A stretch of 64,000 nt of DNA from positions 240,347-304,346 of the forward strand of contig BCKE01000033.1 of assembly GCA_001600495.1 (NCBI GenBank), written 5' to 3'. The position numbers were made by a program, and so were the translations under genes. This document shows positions 26,629-37,201 of the stretch, piece after piece. This DNA is from Pilasporangium apinafurcum. Its lineage: Eukaryota; Oomycota; Peronosporomycetes; Pythiales; Pythiaceae. Under the pieces are notes generated by a model. It saw only the letters and a list, made by a program, of their open reading frames with translations, was not told the DNA's origin and did no database searches. Within the stretch, counting starts at the first letter, position 1; each line of letters begins with the position of its first letter.

Positions 26629-27259
26629 TGGTAACTTCGACAAGACGGATACGAGACGTCAGCTAAATACTAAACACGACACGGTCAGTATCGGTGTGAA
26701 ATAACAGAGGAATTAATGCAATGGTGGCGATGAAGCGAATGTGTACTGACGCTCATGCGCTTGACCGATGAAGATTCCTTCCTTCGTGCCGCTCAGCCGT
26801 TTCTCTGGTGTTACGTCATTATGTGATCTAGTAAAAAGGAGTGCAATGGTACAGCGTTTTATTTTTCAATGTCTTTTACGGTACTTCTTCACTAGTTAGT
26901 GACGCAAGCGCATCGACAAAAAAAAGAATTTTCAAATCGATTCAACAATATGGGAGCTCCTTAGCCCAACATTCATCTGTCGCAACGGTCGATCGAGCAA
27001 TCGTCTTTGTGCGTAGTGCAGGCTTTTCATGTTGTCCGTGATGTCATAGTGTGACGACAGTTGCATTCAGGAATGACGACAATGGTCAAAAAGAAATTTT
27101 ATGTTGTGTGTATGGATGAGAGCCCACTCTTCAAAATCTAGTGGAGAAACTGTTGACGTGCCTTTGACTTCAACGAAATCCGAACCAGCAAGCGAAAATG
27201 GCGTGTGAATGATACTTATGGCTCGAAAGAAATTAGTTTATCCCACATATTTTACCACT
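26629..27259. other. Intergenic region, no gene seen
   Basis: This 631-bp gap lies upstream of the EF-hand kinase and after the stop of the SDR-like gene. It is AT-rich around 26840-26950. Frames are below 70 codons and without motifs. The kinase promoter is expected near 26630-26800. Confidence 0.4.
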
Positions 27260-28422
27260 CTAGCACATCGCACCAGTCTTGGCAAGCGCATCGACCGACT
27301 CACTTGTTGCTGGTGAAGCTGGTGGATTTGCTGTTGTTTCTGCCTGTGCTGCTGAACCGACTGAGCTCGCGTTGACAGGATGACTTGGCGGAGGACGTAA
27401 CCGCACGATACTTCCTGACACAGAGAGACTTGATGGTGACATGAAGAACAGAATCGTGTGAATGAGCGCAGCGACCTGCTCCGGTTCCAGCGGTAGAAGT
27501 TCGCCTGTCTCACTACCATCATTTTCTCTCTCGGCCAATGGCGATAAACTTGGTTTCGAATGTTGTTGCAACACGATCGAGTTTACTTGAATGAATTGTG
27601 CCTCCAGGTCCTTCGCTAGCGACTTCATGACGTGCTCCGCTCCGTTATCATGTCTAACGCATTGTACACTTAGTAAGAATACTAGAAAACAAGTACTGCA
27701 TGAAAACAAGTAAAGCACTTACGATTCATGGTATTGCGTTGTAATGTTGATGATAGACCCGCCGCTGGAGAATTGGAAGCAATGCGCAGCCATCGATTGA
27801 CAAATCGCTTGTAATCGCTTTCTGTTAAATGTACATAGATACAAGCGTAAGAAAGGATGATTTTGCTTGTGCGCATTATGATCCGATACTTACGCGTTTG
27901 AAAATGGATCGAGCTTATTGTTGTGATCGCTTCCAACCGCTTCCGCATTCAAAGTGGTACCCTCCACTTCGTTAACAAAATTGATCAAACAGTCCAAGCG
28001 TACAGACTTAGCTACCACTGCTTGGCTCCACATCTCGATCTCCTTTTTTGACTGAAACGAACATAACATCGGAAGAAATACACCACGATGCCCCTCCAAT
28101 CCATCCGCCTCCACAATGCGAGCCAAGTGATTGGTTGTAAAAGACTCCATCGCAGAAGTAGTCCTGTAGATAATGATGGACAAGTTAGAGAACTTACTCC
28201 TTCCAGCAGCAAACTAAATTCGGTATCCAAAGCTTACGCAAAGGTGAGCACCACGTTGGCACCTAATAGCCAAATGTTTGTAGCGACCGCAGCAATCGGC
28301 TCATTCTCGCCGCCTGTGATTACAATCTTTGAAAGGCACAACCACACATGAGAGGAATCGTTTCTTACACCTACAGACAGCATAATTAACATACCGATTT
28401 GCTTGAAAGAAATGGATGCCAT
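27260..28422 (-). CDS. Divergent short-chain dehydrogenase/reductase-like protein
   Basis: Five exons (28422-28395, 28370-28238, 28163-27894, 27821-27723, 27653-27260) join in phase to 307 residues. The fold order is that of an SDR: KIVITGGENEPIAAVATNIW (strand-turn-helix), EMWSQAVVAKSVRLDCLINF (normally xRLDxLINNAG), SSGGSIINITTQ, and EHVMKSLAKDLEAQFIQVNS. The late segment EQVAALIHTILFFMSPSS is also SDR-like. Key catalytic features are altered. The TGxxxGIG dinucleotide loop reads TGGENEPIA, the NNAG motif reads NFVNE, and the YxxxK pair is missing, with Asp where the Lys should be. It is probably a non-catalytic SDR relative. The C-terminus is an Ala/Pro-rich tail. Exon 1 overlaps the 3' end of the zinc-finger gene on the same strand. 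Confidence 0.72.
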
Positions 28423-29849
28423 AACGACGACAAGTGATGTGCATCTTGTTGTAATTGGCTTTGCGCGAACACAATGCTGCGATCCACCGTTTTTGGCACC
28501 GTGCCACTGGCCAGAGACGGAGATGATAAAGCTAATGACTGAGGCATTTCTTGTGTTTGCTTCACCCGTTTAGTCTCCATATCCACATTACTCCCTACAT
28601 TATCACTGAGAGCAGCACCGCTGCTCGGTAAAGCCGCATTCTTCACCGAAGAGGGTGATGGAAATCCAGTTCCGTAATATGACATAGCTGCTCCCTCGCG
28701 AAGCGCGACTTCGTTGGCAAGTGTTGCAAACGCTCGTTTGTTACCGATGCTGGCAGCAACATTTGCATTCGCATACTGCTGCTGATTACCGACCCTTTGC
28801 ATGTGACTATAAAGCCCGAGACTGATTTCATTGCGAATGTTACACCGCCCGTCACGCATTTGCTGTAGGAAGATTTGCACCGCCAGATCGCCTTCGCTAT
28901 CGCGTTTGTGTTTGAGCAGCAGCATGAATTCCGGATGTTTGCTCATGAGATGGTTCTCGATGCGTCCGCGACGACAATTCATACGACTCCAGACCTTCAT
29001 GAGCTCTCGATTCGACGCCGGGTCGTCACACAACATGCAGACAATCACTTCGCGCGACGCCGTGTCATTACTATCGGAGGTGGAACTCATACTCGTAGAG
29101 GGCTCATCTGCACTCTCGCTACTCTCTATGAGTCCACTTCGTTTCACAGATAACACAGCTCCTCCTGGTGATACTCCGCCTGGCAATGTTTTCTCCATAA
29201 TCGGTAGCGAGTGGAGCCAACGCTTCTGAAAGGTAAAAACACGTTTGCGCGAGGAAGATGGCGTTGTCGTCATGGAAGCTGCGGATGGAATCTGCTGAGT
29301 GTCAAGATCGGATGAAGATACAGATTTCAATATTTCTTCGTCGCCAGATGAAGTGACATTGTTGGTTGAGCACTTCTTGCTGCTTGTGTTATTGGTTGTT
29401 GTTGCGCCATCTTCCGCCATGTTCTGCTCAATGTTGAGCTTTTCAAACCAAACCTGGTAGTCAACCTGTATAACATAGTAAACCTCTACAACTCGATATA
29501 AGGTAATACAGTAGGTGACGTATAAGTACGAAAATGTACGTACAAATAGGGTTGGGGTTATATATAACACTATTTTCTGTAGTTTTGCTGGGACAGCACA
29601 GATTTTTCCGATAACCACAGTGGACTGAGAGAAATTTTCGGCAGCTCGCCATAAACTTTGCAATGTGGTCATTTTCCTGGTGTCCACGAAATCATCGAAA
29701 AGCAGATCATATTCGCTTATTACGCCTGTTTTGCTTCTAGTGTTCTTCGGTTCTATGATTCCAAAAAGCGAGAGGAAGAGAGAGGAGAGGAGGGATGAGG
29801 AGGGGCGAGCAGGGTGCAAGTCAAGGGAATAGGAAAGAGTGTTGATCAT
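28386..29849 (-). CDS. C2H2/BED-like zinc-finger nuclear protein
   Basis: The open frame from the ATG at 29849 is 487 residues. An in-frame 78-nt segment 29543-29466 has GTACGT and TACAG ends and encodes an odd hydrophobic run (YLYVTYCITLYRVVEVYY), so it is probably an intron, leaving 461 residues. The core (about residues 265-325) has VIVCMLC and NHLMSKHPEF, a C2H2 finger of BED-like type (C-x2-C, then H-x4-H). Flanks are Ser/Thr-rich, and an earlier basic segment reads SRKRVFTFQKRW. It is probably a DNA- or chromatin-binding protein; the target is unknown. The last 37 nt, including the stop, coincide with exon 1 and the donor site of the downstream SDR-like gene. The start could also be the internal Met in MTTLQSLWRAAEN. 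Confidence 0.65.
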   Translation of the reverse strand: MINTLSYSLDLHPARPSSSLLSSLFLSLFGIIEPKNTRSKTGVISEYDLLFDDFVDTRKMTTLQSLWRAAENFSQSTVVIGKICAVPAKLQKIVLYITPTLFVRTFSYLYVTYCITLYRVVEVYYVIQVDYQVWFEKLNIEQNMAEDGATTTNNTSSKKCSTNNVTSSGDEEILKSVSSSDLDTQQIPSAASMTTTPSSSRKRVFTFQKRWLHSLPIMEKTLPGGVSPGGAVLSVKRSGLIESSESADEPSTSMSSTSDSNDTASREVIVCMLCDDPASNRELMKVWSRMNCRRGRIENHLMSKHPEFMLLLKHKRDSEGDLAVQIFLQQMRDGRCNIRNEISLGLYSHMQRVGNQQQYANANVAASIGNKRAFATLANEVALREGAAMSYYGTGFPSPSSVKNAALPSSGAALSDNVGSNVDMETKRVKQTQEMPQSLALSSPSLASGTVPKTVDRSIVFAQSQLQQDAHHLSSLWHPFLSSKSVC

Positions 29850-30145
29850 ATAGAATGATGGTCAGGAAAGTTGCTGTGCACAACTTCGACACCACTATCA
29901 ATCGTTAAACACAGGTTATTAATTATTATAAATAACGCAAGTTATTATTGATAAGAAAAAACACTTTGAAAACAGCAACTTCCCACATGTACCAATTTTC
30001 AGAGGTCTCTACTTTTCGAAAATGCCTTTCTTATGTATTTATTCCTCCATTTTACCCCCAAAGCGAAGGAAGAGCAATAACTAACAGAAGGAGAAGAAGA
30101 CAAGCGCGGGAATCTTCGACACGGTCCTTAATTTTACTTCGATAC

Positions 30146-31411
30146 ATGTCTACGACACTTATGTGTGCACCCTCACTCGTGGCGGTCGGCGAGAGTGGCA
30201 GCGTCCGTTCTCTGCTCAACCACAGCGACGATGACGAATATGAAGTTCAGCAACAAACACCGACAGTAGTGTCGACAACGGACGAGGGAAACTCAGCAGA
30301 GGAAGTTGTGACGTCAGACGCGTCGTTTCCTCCCTCCACGTCGCTATCTGCATCCTCATCGAATGATGCTACACGAACGGAAGATGGATACATTACACCT
30401 CCGCTGCGAGAGTACCCAAAGGAGTACGCCAAGTATCAGATTCACCAAATGGAACTAGACAAACTGCCGGCTCCCTCGCCGACTCCCGGTACCAAGCGAA
30501 AGTGTTTACATCTTGAGCACTCACTAAATGATCATGATGACAGAGCGGTCGCATTGGCATCGAAACGGAAGGCGAACAGTGATTACCTGCGCAAAGGGCA
30601 GTGGACCGCCACTGAAGAACGACTGGCTCGGTTGCTCATTGAAGCGTTTGAGGAAGGTTATCTTCCCATTTACACGGGCATTCGACTACGTGGATACCTG
30701 GCTGTGCAATTACAGTGCGACCCCATGCGGGTGTCCAAGAAGCTGTGCGCAGGGTCGGTGGACGGGAAAAAAATCCCCAAGAATTACGGGCAACGCAAGT
30801 TCAAGTTGCGTCGGAAAGGCATTTGGGATCGCGATGAAGCCGGACGGATCTTGGCGACACTGGAGCGATTGACGAAGGAGATGTGGAAAGAGACAGGTAT
30901 TGATCAGCCAGAGCATATCACGCTCTCGAGCACACGAAACGCCGACGATGAGCTGCCTCCAACTGACGTAGCACAAGTAGAACCTCAAACGAGTCCTGTG
31001 AAGAAATTATCTCCATCGGTCAACAAGTCAAAGAAACCTAAAGACGTGGTTTTCCCCATCATTTATTTAAATCTTTCCAAAAAGCTCAAGCAAACGACCG
31101 GTAATGGTGCGTCGCAGAGTTTCAGTAGCGAAGTGGATGAACCGGTGACAGGAACGCCGATTACGAGCGAAGCAGATGAGGAAGAACTCGATTATACACG
31201 AAGGCATCATGACTATACCATCGAACCGGAAGGGAAATTGACTGAAAACTCCTCTCATAACGACAACAATCAAGGTTCGACGGCATCGGTAGCATCGTCA
31301 TCGTCGTCTTCACTTCACTTCAACATTCGGTCAGCGGTACCAAAAGTGGATGGAGAATCCCTACAAGCTGCATATGAACTGCTGAACCTCTGTCGACCGG
31401 CTCCTCCGTAG
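30146..31411 (+). CDS. Conserved stramenopile-type nuclear protein (unknown function)
   Basis: This single exon encodes 421 residues from MSTTLMCAPS; the open frame extends further upstream but has no ATG that improves the fit. Residues about 140-245 form the only folded part. RKGQWTATEERLARLLIEAF and GYLPIYTGIRLRGYLAVQLQ precede CDPMRVSKKLCAGS and GKKIPKNYGQRKFKLR. The first part resembles a SANT/Myb-like helix (W-x-EE-x-A-x-L), while the RLRGYLAVQLxCxPMRxSKK block recalls hypothetical proteins of oomycetes and other stramenopiles. The flanks are acidic and Ser-rich. A nuclear regulatory role is inferred from composition. It is divergent from the zinc-finger gene across about 296 bp. Confidence 0.7.
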   Translation: MSTTLMCAPSLVAVGESGSVRSLLNHSDDDEYEVQQQTPTVVSTTDEGNSAEEVVTSDASFPPSTSLSASSSNDATRTEDGYITPPLREYPKEYAKYQIHQMELDKLPAPSPTPGTKRKCLHLEHSLNDHDDRAVALASKRKANSDYLRKGQWTATEERLARLLIEAFEEGYLPIYTGIRLRGYLAVQLQCDPMRVSKKLCAGSVDGKKIPKNYGQRKFKLRRKGIWDRDEAGRILATLERLTKEMWKETGIDQPEHITLSSTRNADDELPPTDVAQVEPQTSPVKKLSPSVNKSKKPKDVVFPIIYLNLSKKLKQTTGNGASQSFSSEVDEPVTGTPITSEADEEELDYTRRHHDYTIEPEGKLTENSSHNDNNQGSTASVASSSSSSLHFNIRSAVPKVDGESLQAAYELLNLCRPAPP

Positions 31412-31693
31412 ACATTCTTTTTGTAGACGGCATCGACATGATTTGTCACTGCTCCAGTGATGTGTTTGTCGTGCTGAGTCCCAATAGGTCGACACGGAAG
31501 AATTTCTCCACATTCACAGTCCTCACAAACTCACCATGTTCAACTTCTCCAATCTCCTGTAAGAAGTGCGTAATGTGTTTTCCACCTTGAAATGCACTGG
31601 TTTAAGATATTTTCTGATATCATTAATCTGCGGTTTATACTGTATTAATTGAGGTTAGGGTTGTGAGTTAATGTAAAAGTAGTAGATTGCGAC

Positions 31694-33754
31694 ATGGATG
31701 ATCCACGCGTCCCATTGTGCGGATGTAAATCGGCGCGAGTTGAACACTCGGGGGAACAGGAAACAGCGACAAGAAAACGAAAGGAATTGGATTCATTAAT
31801 GACACAAGAGTCGTCGTCATCTTTTCTGCGGCAGCGGCGTCACCAGGAACCGTTGCCTGCGTTGGAAAAACCTACGAGCGACAGCGACACGAGTCCCAGT
31901 CGCTTTCGAATCCATAAGCCGCATGGAGTGGCGCACAGTCCGCACGTTGACACGTACACGGCCAACATGTTCCGAGTAGCGCAGGGAAGCGATGTAGAAG
32001 CCTTGCTGCTTTTCCGTGAGCAACCACGACAGATTGCAGTGCTTTCTCTTGTTCTGGTGGCTGTGTCGTACTATTCTTTCACACACGATTCGCGGGTATT
32101 TGCTGTTTAATGGATGCCAACTTCCTAATCTTGCTCTCTTGGGCTTAGTTAGATATACTGTATGCGACTAGGATGTCACGGAAAACGTACGAAATGGATT
32201 GTTCGCAGGCATCTTCATTTTTCTTGTCTACTGTTTCTTACAAACACGTGACGGACTGATGGTGCGTACAGAAACCCATCACATTGACAGTCAACCGTCT
32301 ATATCTGGAGTATGGGGATTTTACTGTGCATTACCATATTGATCATATTGATAGGTGCGCCCGCATCCAGGACTCTGGCGGATCGTGCATGGCTGTTCGG
32401 TAGTGTATTTGCTGCTGCTCGCGGCTATGTCCGTACAGAATCGCGATGGGGCCATTCGCTCGGTGCAATTTCTCTTTCCTGAGGCAGGCAGCTTGAAAAC
32501 CAACAAGACATTCACCTTTGAGTGCGAGATCAATTCCAGCGTAAGCTTCGGGAATTATGCAGTTCTGTTTGATGATGTTGAAGCCTTACTTCTTGCTACT
32601 AATACTACACACAGACCATCTATCGTGGTGTGTCGAGCATCTGGTTCCTGGCGCATGTGACGGGATGGTGGGGAAAGATGTGCATGTTTCGTGACTGGCG
32701 GTTCTGTTGGGTGCTCAGTATCGCCTTTGAGATCCTTGAGCTCGCTTTCCAATTCATTATTCCAGACTTCGGAGAGTGCTGGTGAGCGATGTCGAAAAGT
32801 ATAGCGAAGATTATCTCAAAGTTTTTCACATCTCAATATTCTTGATATCTTTAGGTGGGATTCGCTGTTCATGGACCTTTTAGGAGCGAACCTGCTTGGC
32901 ATGTTCCTTGGCCGCTTGACGCTTCGGTTCTTGGAATCGAAAGAATACGACTGGTCTGGCCGCAAAGAGAAGAAAATGGGTGTGTTGATGTTGGCGCTGA
33001 ATCAATTCACACCGTTGAGTTGGTCGCAGTATCACTGGGAAGTCTTTTCAAGCTTTTCACGCTTCGTACAGGTATGTGTGTGCACATGCGATTTCAGCGA
33101 CAAAAGAAAACATTGCAGCATGGTGAACTCATTTTTTCGATGCATCTTCATGTTCATGATAGGTTTTGTTTGCGCTCTTGGTGTGTCTCGTAACGGAATT
33201 GAATGCGTTTTTTCTGCTCAACACTTTGAGTATCCCGAAGGAAAGTAACTTCCACGCTTATCGCCTTACGCTCATGTTCCTCGTCGGTATTCAGGCAGCA
33301 GCTGAGGTGCGACAGTGATATGTCTGCGTTTCTTTCATTACCAGGCTAACGAATGGTTGAATTTTTGTCCACGTAGTATTATGACTTTTTGTCTAACCCG
33401 GACTGTTGGCGACTCGGCCAGAACGCATGGATGATTCTCTCCATCGCTGCGTTCGAGACACTCGTGTGGGTCAAGTTCTCTTCGAATACGGTGCTCTTCA
33501 AGAACACTCCACCCGCGCTTGTGGTGTATCCGATGCTGGCATTTGCGGTTCTATTTACGATCTGGATGGTGTTGTTCTTCTCACAGAAGAAACAGCATCA
33601 GCATACTCCACATCGTCGCGGCAGCTCTGTTGGGAAAGACCACATTGATCCGATTCCTGAGGAAGACAAAGTGACATCGTGGGGCTGGCTCGATGTGCTC
33701 TTCTGGGTGTCCTTCTTACCGTTGTTGGTGCTTGCTACACAGTGGGCATATTGA
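31694..33754 (+). CDS. Phosphatidylserine synthase (base-exchange type)
   Basis: This ER membrane enzyme exchanges serine for the head group of phosphatidylcholine or -ethanolamine. Eight exons fit (31694-32095, 32153-32186, 32209-32261, 32355-32540, 32615-32781, 32855-33071, 33163-33306, 33377-33754), in phase, 526 residues. The 34-nt second exon is chosen to keep phase and is the least certain. Family motifs are RPHPGLWRIVHG, HVTGWWGKMCMFRDWRFCW, LELAFQFIIPDFGECWWDS and LTLRFLESKEYDW. LNQFTPLSWSQYHW, LVTELNAFFLLNTL and AAEYYDFLSNPDCWRLGQ follow. There are many hydrophobic membrane segments. The N-terminal 110 residues are a polar cytosolic extension rich in Ser and charged residues. It is convergent with the CREG-like gene. 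Confidence 0.9.
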
Positions 33755-33961
33755 CTGATACGAGGATAGACCAAGTAAGATGAAGATAGAGAAGTAAGTA
33801 GAAGCAGATCTTCATGTTCCGATGCCGAACACCCGTTTTTTATTCATTAAGTGAGAAATAGTATCTCTTAGACATACGCATACATTAGACAACAGCGCTA
33901 CCCTTGTGTTACGAGGACAAATAGAAGAAGGAAGCGCTGAGGCTGGCAATAGAGAAAGAGC

Positions 33962-34849
33962 TCAGTAGTTTGCAGTTGCACTGTCGTTGTCATTGTTACT
34001 CTGCTTGTCTTCATCGAGCTTAATAGCATAGTACTCGTCCACGGGAATGTGCTTCGCGCCACCATAGAAATCCAAGAGTACAATATTTTCCAACTCGAAC
34101 ACATAGACGTGGAAGCCATGGTCGCTTGGCCAGTACGCCATCTGCGGGTGTCTGTGATCAATAGGAACATCGTGAGTTGGAGATGCACAGACCCATGAAA
34201 CAGCTTATCATGACACCAACTCTTACCTGGCAAAGAGAATTTTCTTGGCTTGAGCCAAGTCATCTTTGGCTACTTGCACGACTTTGCCTGTGAGCGAAAT
34301 CTTCCAGCATGTCGGGTCTTCCACATCCATCTTACAGACCTCATCCTGAGCCATGGAAATGGCGATACTGGCACTTGAATTTGCCGCCAAATCCATTCCG
34401 GTCGAGTCCCATTGTGTCAGATAGAAGTACAGCTTGCCCTTGGAGTCGTCTGTTACATACACAGTGTGTTAGTTGATGCATTCTTCCACCATGGAAACTT
34501 TAAATGAGCAATTCATTCAGTTACCAGCATAGGAGACAACGTTGGCAAAGGGAATGCCATGAAACTGCTGCGAGATGGTCGCCATTGTGGCCCAAAGATT
34601 TTTGTGCACGAGCTGTCGTGCATGAAGAGCACTCTTGTGGCTCCTAATTACAGAAGAAAAAAGAACAGTAGATACCATCAGCAAAGCATACACCACTATA
34701 TCATTTAAAGCAAAAAGCGCAACGTACTGCTTGCCACCAGAGACATCCATGACAGAGTAGCGTCCCAAGGTCATCACGAGCCGCGCATCATTTCCACAGA
34801 CCATCATTATCAGCACCAATAGATTTAGCAACAGCGACATCTTCGGCAT
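33962..34849 (-). CDS. CREG-like secreted protein
   Basis: Four exons (34849-34728, 34643-34525, 34449-34227, 34151-33962) join in phase to 217 residues. The start MPKMSLLLNLLVLIMMVCGNDA is a typical signal peptide. The body follows the CREG (cellular repressor of E1A-stimulated genes) pattern, an FMN-binding-like split barrel: WATMATISQQFHGIPFANVV, KLYFYLTQWDSTGMDL, ASIAISMAQDEVCKMD and CWKISLTGKVVQV. The later parts are AKKILFARHPQMAYWPSDHG and IVLLDFYGGAKHIPVDEYY. CREG proteins are secreted or endolysosomal glycoproteins that lack typical flavin binding. Its role in this organism is unknown. It is divergent from the LYR gene (236 bp between ATGs). Confidence 0.9.
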
Positions 34850-35085
34850 TTTCCTTTCTTTTCTTCTGTTTCTCTTAGATGCCGCAGCTTCAAGACTGGC
34901 ATAGCTGATGAAACTTCGAACTGCAATGAAAGGAAACTTTAAACATAGATACGCTTCTGTACACAATTTCTACCAATCATATCACGTAAAATACCATTTT
35001 CTTCTTCCTGATACACCAATCAGAGACGCCAGATCCACGTGGCTTCTTCCACTTGTCAATCATCAGACGCATTCGCTGGTGGGCA

Positions 35086-35349
35086 ATGGTACTGAAGCAC
35101 GAGGCTCTGGCGCTCTATCGCCAGGCGCTGTGCATCGCCCGAGAATTTCCCGACAAATCGATGGCCAAGAAACTTATCTATAACGCTCGTGAACTCACAC
35201 GTCTACGGCGTCATGAGACTAGCGATGCCAAAATCCGCCGGTATCTGAGTGACGGGCATGAGCAACTTCGGGTGTATCAGTTGCTGCAACATGACAAGGA
35301 ACTGCTTGCAGCCATTACAAGGAAATCAAAACAATCGGAAGAGAAATAA
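35086..35349 (+). CDS. LYR-motif (Complex1_LYR) protein
   Basis: This is a single-exon protein of 87 residues. The ATG gives MVLKHEALALYRQALCIA with the LYR tripeptide at residues 10-12. The helical pattern that follows (AKKLIYNARELTRLRRHE, RYLSDGHEQLRVYQLLQHD) contains the conserved downstream Arg/Phe-like positions of the family. LYR proteins are small mitochondrial matrix factors that bind acyl-ACP and help assemble Fe-S proteins or respiratory complexes. Which complex is served cannot be told from sequence alone. The frame is open upstream without an ATG, so a short 5' exon cannot be excluded. Confidence 0.8.
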   Translation: MVLKHEALALYRQALCIAREFPDKSMAKKLIYNARELTRLRRHETSDAKIRRYLSDGHEQLRVYQLLQHDKELLAAITRKSKQSEEK

Positions 35350-35374
35350 TATGGATAATAAAGCGTGTTTGATA

Positions 35375-36796
35375 TTATTGTATGGCACATGCGCGGCTTT
35401 TGTTGAGTAGAGCGAGTTTTTCTTCCTCTAATGTGCGCAGCCGTCGTTGAAGCTCTTCACGTTCGGCAGCGTCACTCGCCATCCGACGCTTCAGTAACTA
35501 TGTAGATTTACAACCATCACATCGCAAAGGTATATAGAGCAAATTGTCACAAAGAGAGATGCAATGCGAACCTCTAATGTTTGGTCATTCGATACTGTAC
35601 TCTGCTGGAACTTGGTGAAGAGCTCGTCTTTAGATTGCAATTGGGTCTCTAACTGCTCAGCAACCCGTGAGAGCTGCTGTTGTTGTTCCTGATAATGCTG
35701 TAGCTCTTGCTGAAGCAAATGTTTCTCCTGTGCATGGTCTTTTGCCATCGCCTGAAGATCACGTTCGTCCTGTCGTTGCTTCTGCTGGAACTCTAGACGT
35801 TCTCGTTCAAATTCTAGTGCTAACCGTTCTTTCGCTTCGTTGTAATGACGAAGGATGATTTCCGGGTCATCTGGCGGTGGGGAGTGCTCTTCCAATTTAG
35901 CTGCTGTTGGCGTTACTGGTAAAATGACTGGATGTGGTGCTGAAAATGATGGCGACGGTGGCGCATCAGGAATAGTTGGAGATGGTGATACTGGAGAGAG
36001 GAAAGTAAAGACAAGTGACTTGGTGTTGATCTGGTCCAGTAGATCTTCCGTCACCAGGAGCTTCATGACCTTCAGTCAAGCCGAAATCTGTCGCTTAATT
36101 CGATACACGACAAGTAAAAGCAGCGCATTCTAGTTTACACTTACATTGGTGTGTTCGATTGGCAATAGGAAGCTCTCCGTAGCGGCTGTGACTTGGTATT
36201 GTACGCGCGCATTTTGAAACAGCTGGTGGTCCGACCGAGAAGATTTCGACGAGCGAACTTGCATGTTCACTAACAGCCACACAAAAGTGCCCAACAGCGA
36301 ACTTATCTCCTCCACCTCGTCTGGGACCGCAATACTTTGATTCTCATCTTTTGCGCCTTCTCGGTCATTTGAGAGCGCAGTGTCATTTGGCTGTTCCGAG
36401 CGGAAGAAGCCGTTAAATTGGTGCCGCTCAATCAGCGGTAGTCGTGTGGAAACAACAAGGCGGACATGCACCTCCTCCAACCACGCACTGGTTGGTGAAC
36501 CATGTGTTTGTGAAGTTACGGAGAGCTCGGCTTCCACATCGAACCTATCCAGTGTTATCCAGATCACTAATTACTCGATGGATAGAGCAAATGCGGAACT
36601 CACATGTATCGGAGTGGACGGAGTACAACAGAAGCAGTTCCCAGCACTTCTGGTTTGGTTCGTTCATCACCTTCCATTGTAATGGTTCATCTGTCGGCGG
36701 TCGCGAACCTACAGCATCAAAAAGCACACAACACCAAGAATAACTGATACTTCGCGCCTTTTGGGAGACCAAATGATCAATGCTATGATTTTCCAT
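35375..36796 (-). CDS. Coiled-coil protein with beta-rich head, unknown function
   Basis: Four exons (36796-36604, 36566-36145, 36069-35572, 35497-35375) join in phase to 411 residues. I do not recognise the family. Residues 1-215 form a globular head with alternating hydrophobic segments (CWELLLLYSVHSDTLIWITL, FDVEAELSV, VHVRLVVSTRLPLIER, LGTFVWLLVNMQVRS, ARVQYQVTAATESFLLPIEH). Residues about 270-411 form a long coiled coil (FERERLEFQQKQRQDERDLQ, then QELQHYQEQQQQLSRVAEQL), separated by a Pro-rich linker. A head plus coiled coil recalls the XRCC4/XLF/SAS-6 superfamily, and one short stretch has weak XLF-like character; this is speculation. A 42-nt in-frame segment near 36700 could be a very short intron but is more likely coding. 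Confidence 0.6.
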
Positions 36797-37201
36797 TATT
36801 ATGCCGCTCAATTCTCGAGGCTACGGTGGCTTGGCTCTTTTCTCTTTGTGTTTTCGACCATTCTTCTTTACCATTGTTTCTGTCTCCTTCTCCCTTGTTC
36901 TTGTTTTGCTTTTGTGTGTCGTAAATATACAAAACGTCCCACTACGATTACCTACTTCATGTTTCCCATCATGCATGCTACAGAAGCAGGAATGTGGTCT
37001 TCTGCTCTGTAGTACACTGGTGCATGTGCTTCGTGTTTCTGTGCCTTCACAATTCGCTTGAGGACGAACTCGTGAAGGAAAACGAGCGTGCAAACGACCC
37101 AAACGTTGTCGAGTGTACACGTCGTTTTTCAGGTGAGTTTGATGGACCTATGATGATAAACACAAGTATGACGTGAGAGGAGCCAGGAACAATTGCAGGA
37201 A
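36797..37201. other. Intergenic region, no gene seen
   Basis: This roughly 400-bp gap lies between the coiled-coil gene start and the stop of the next reverse gene. It is pyrimidine-rich (TTTTCTCTTTGTG, CTCCTTCTCCC) around 36830-36900 on the + strand. No coding or structural signal beyond that. Confidence 0.4.
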
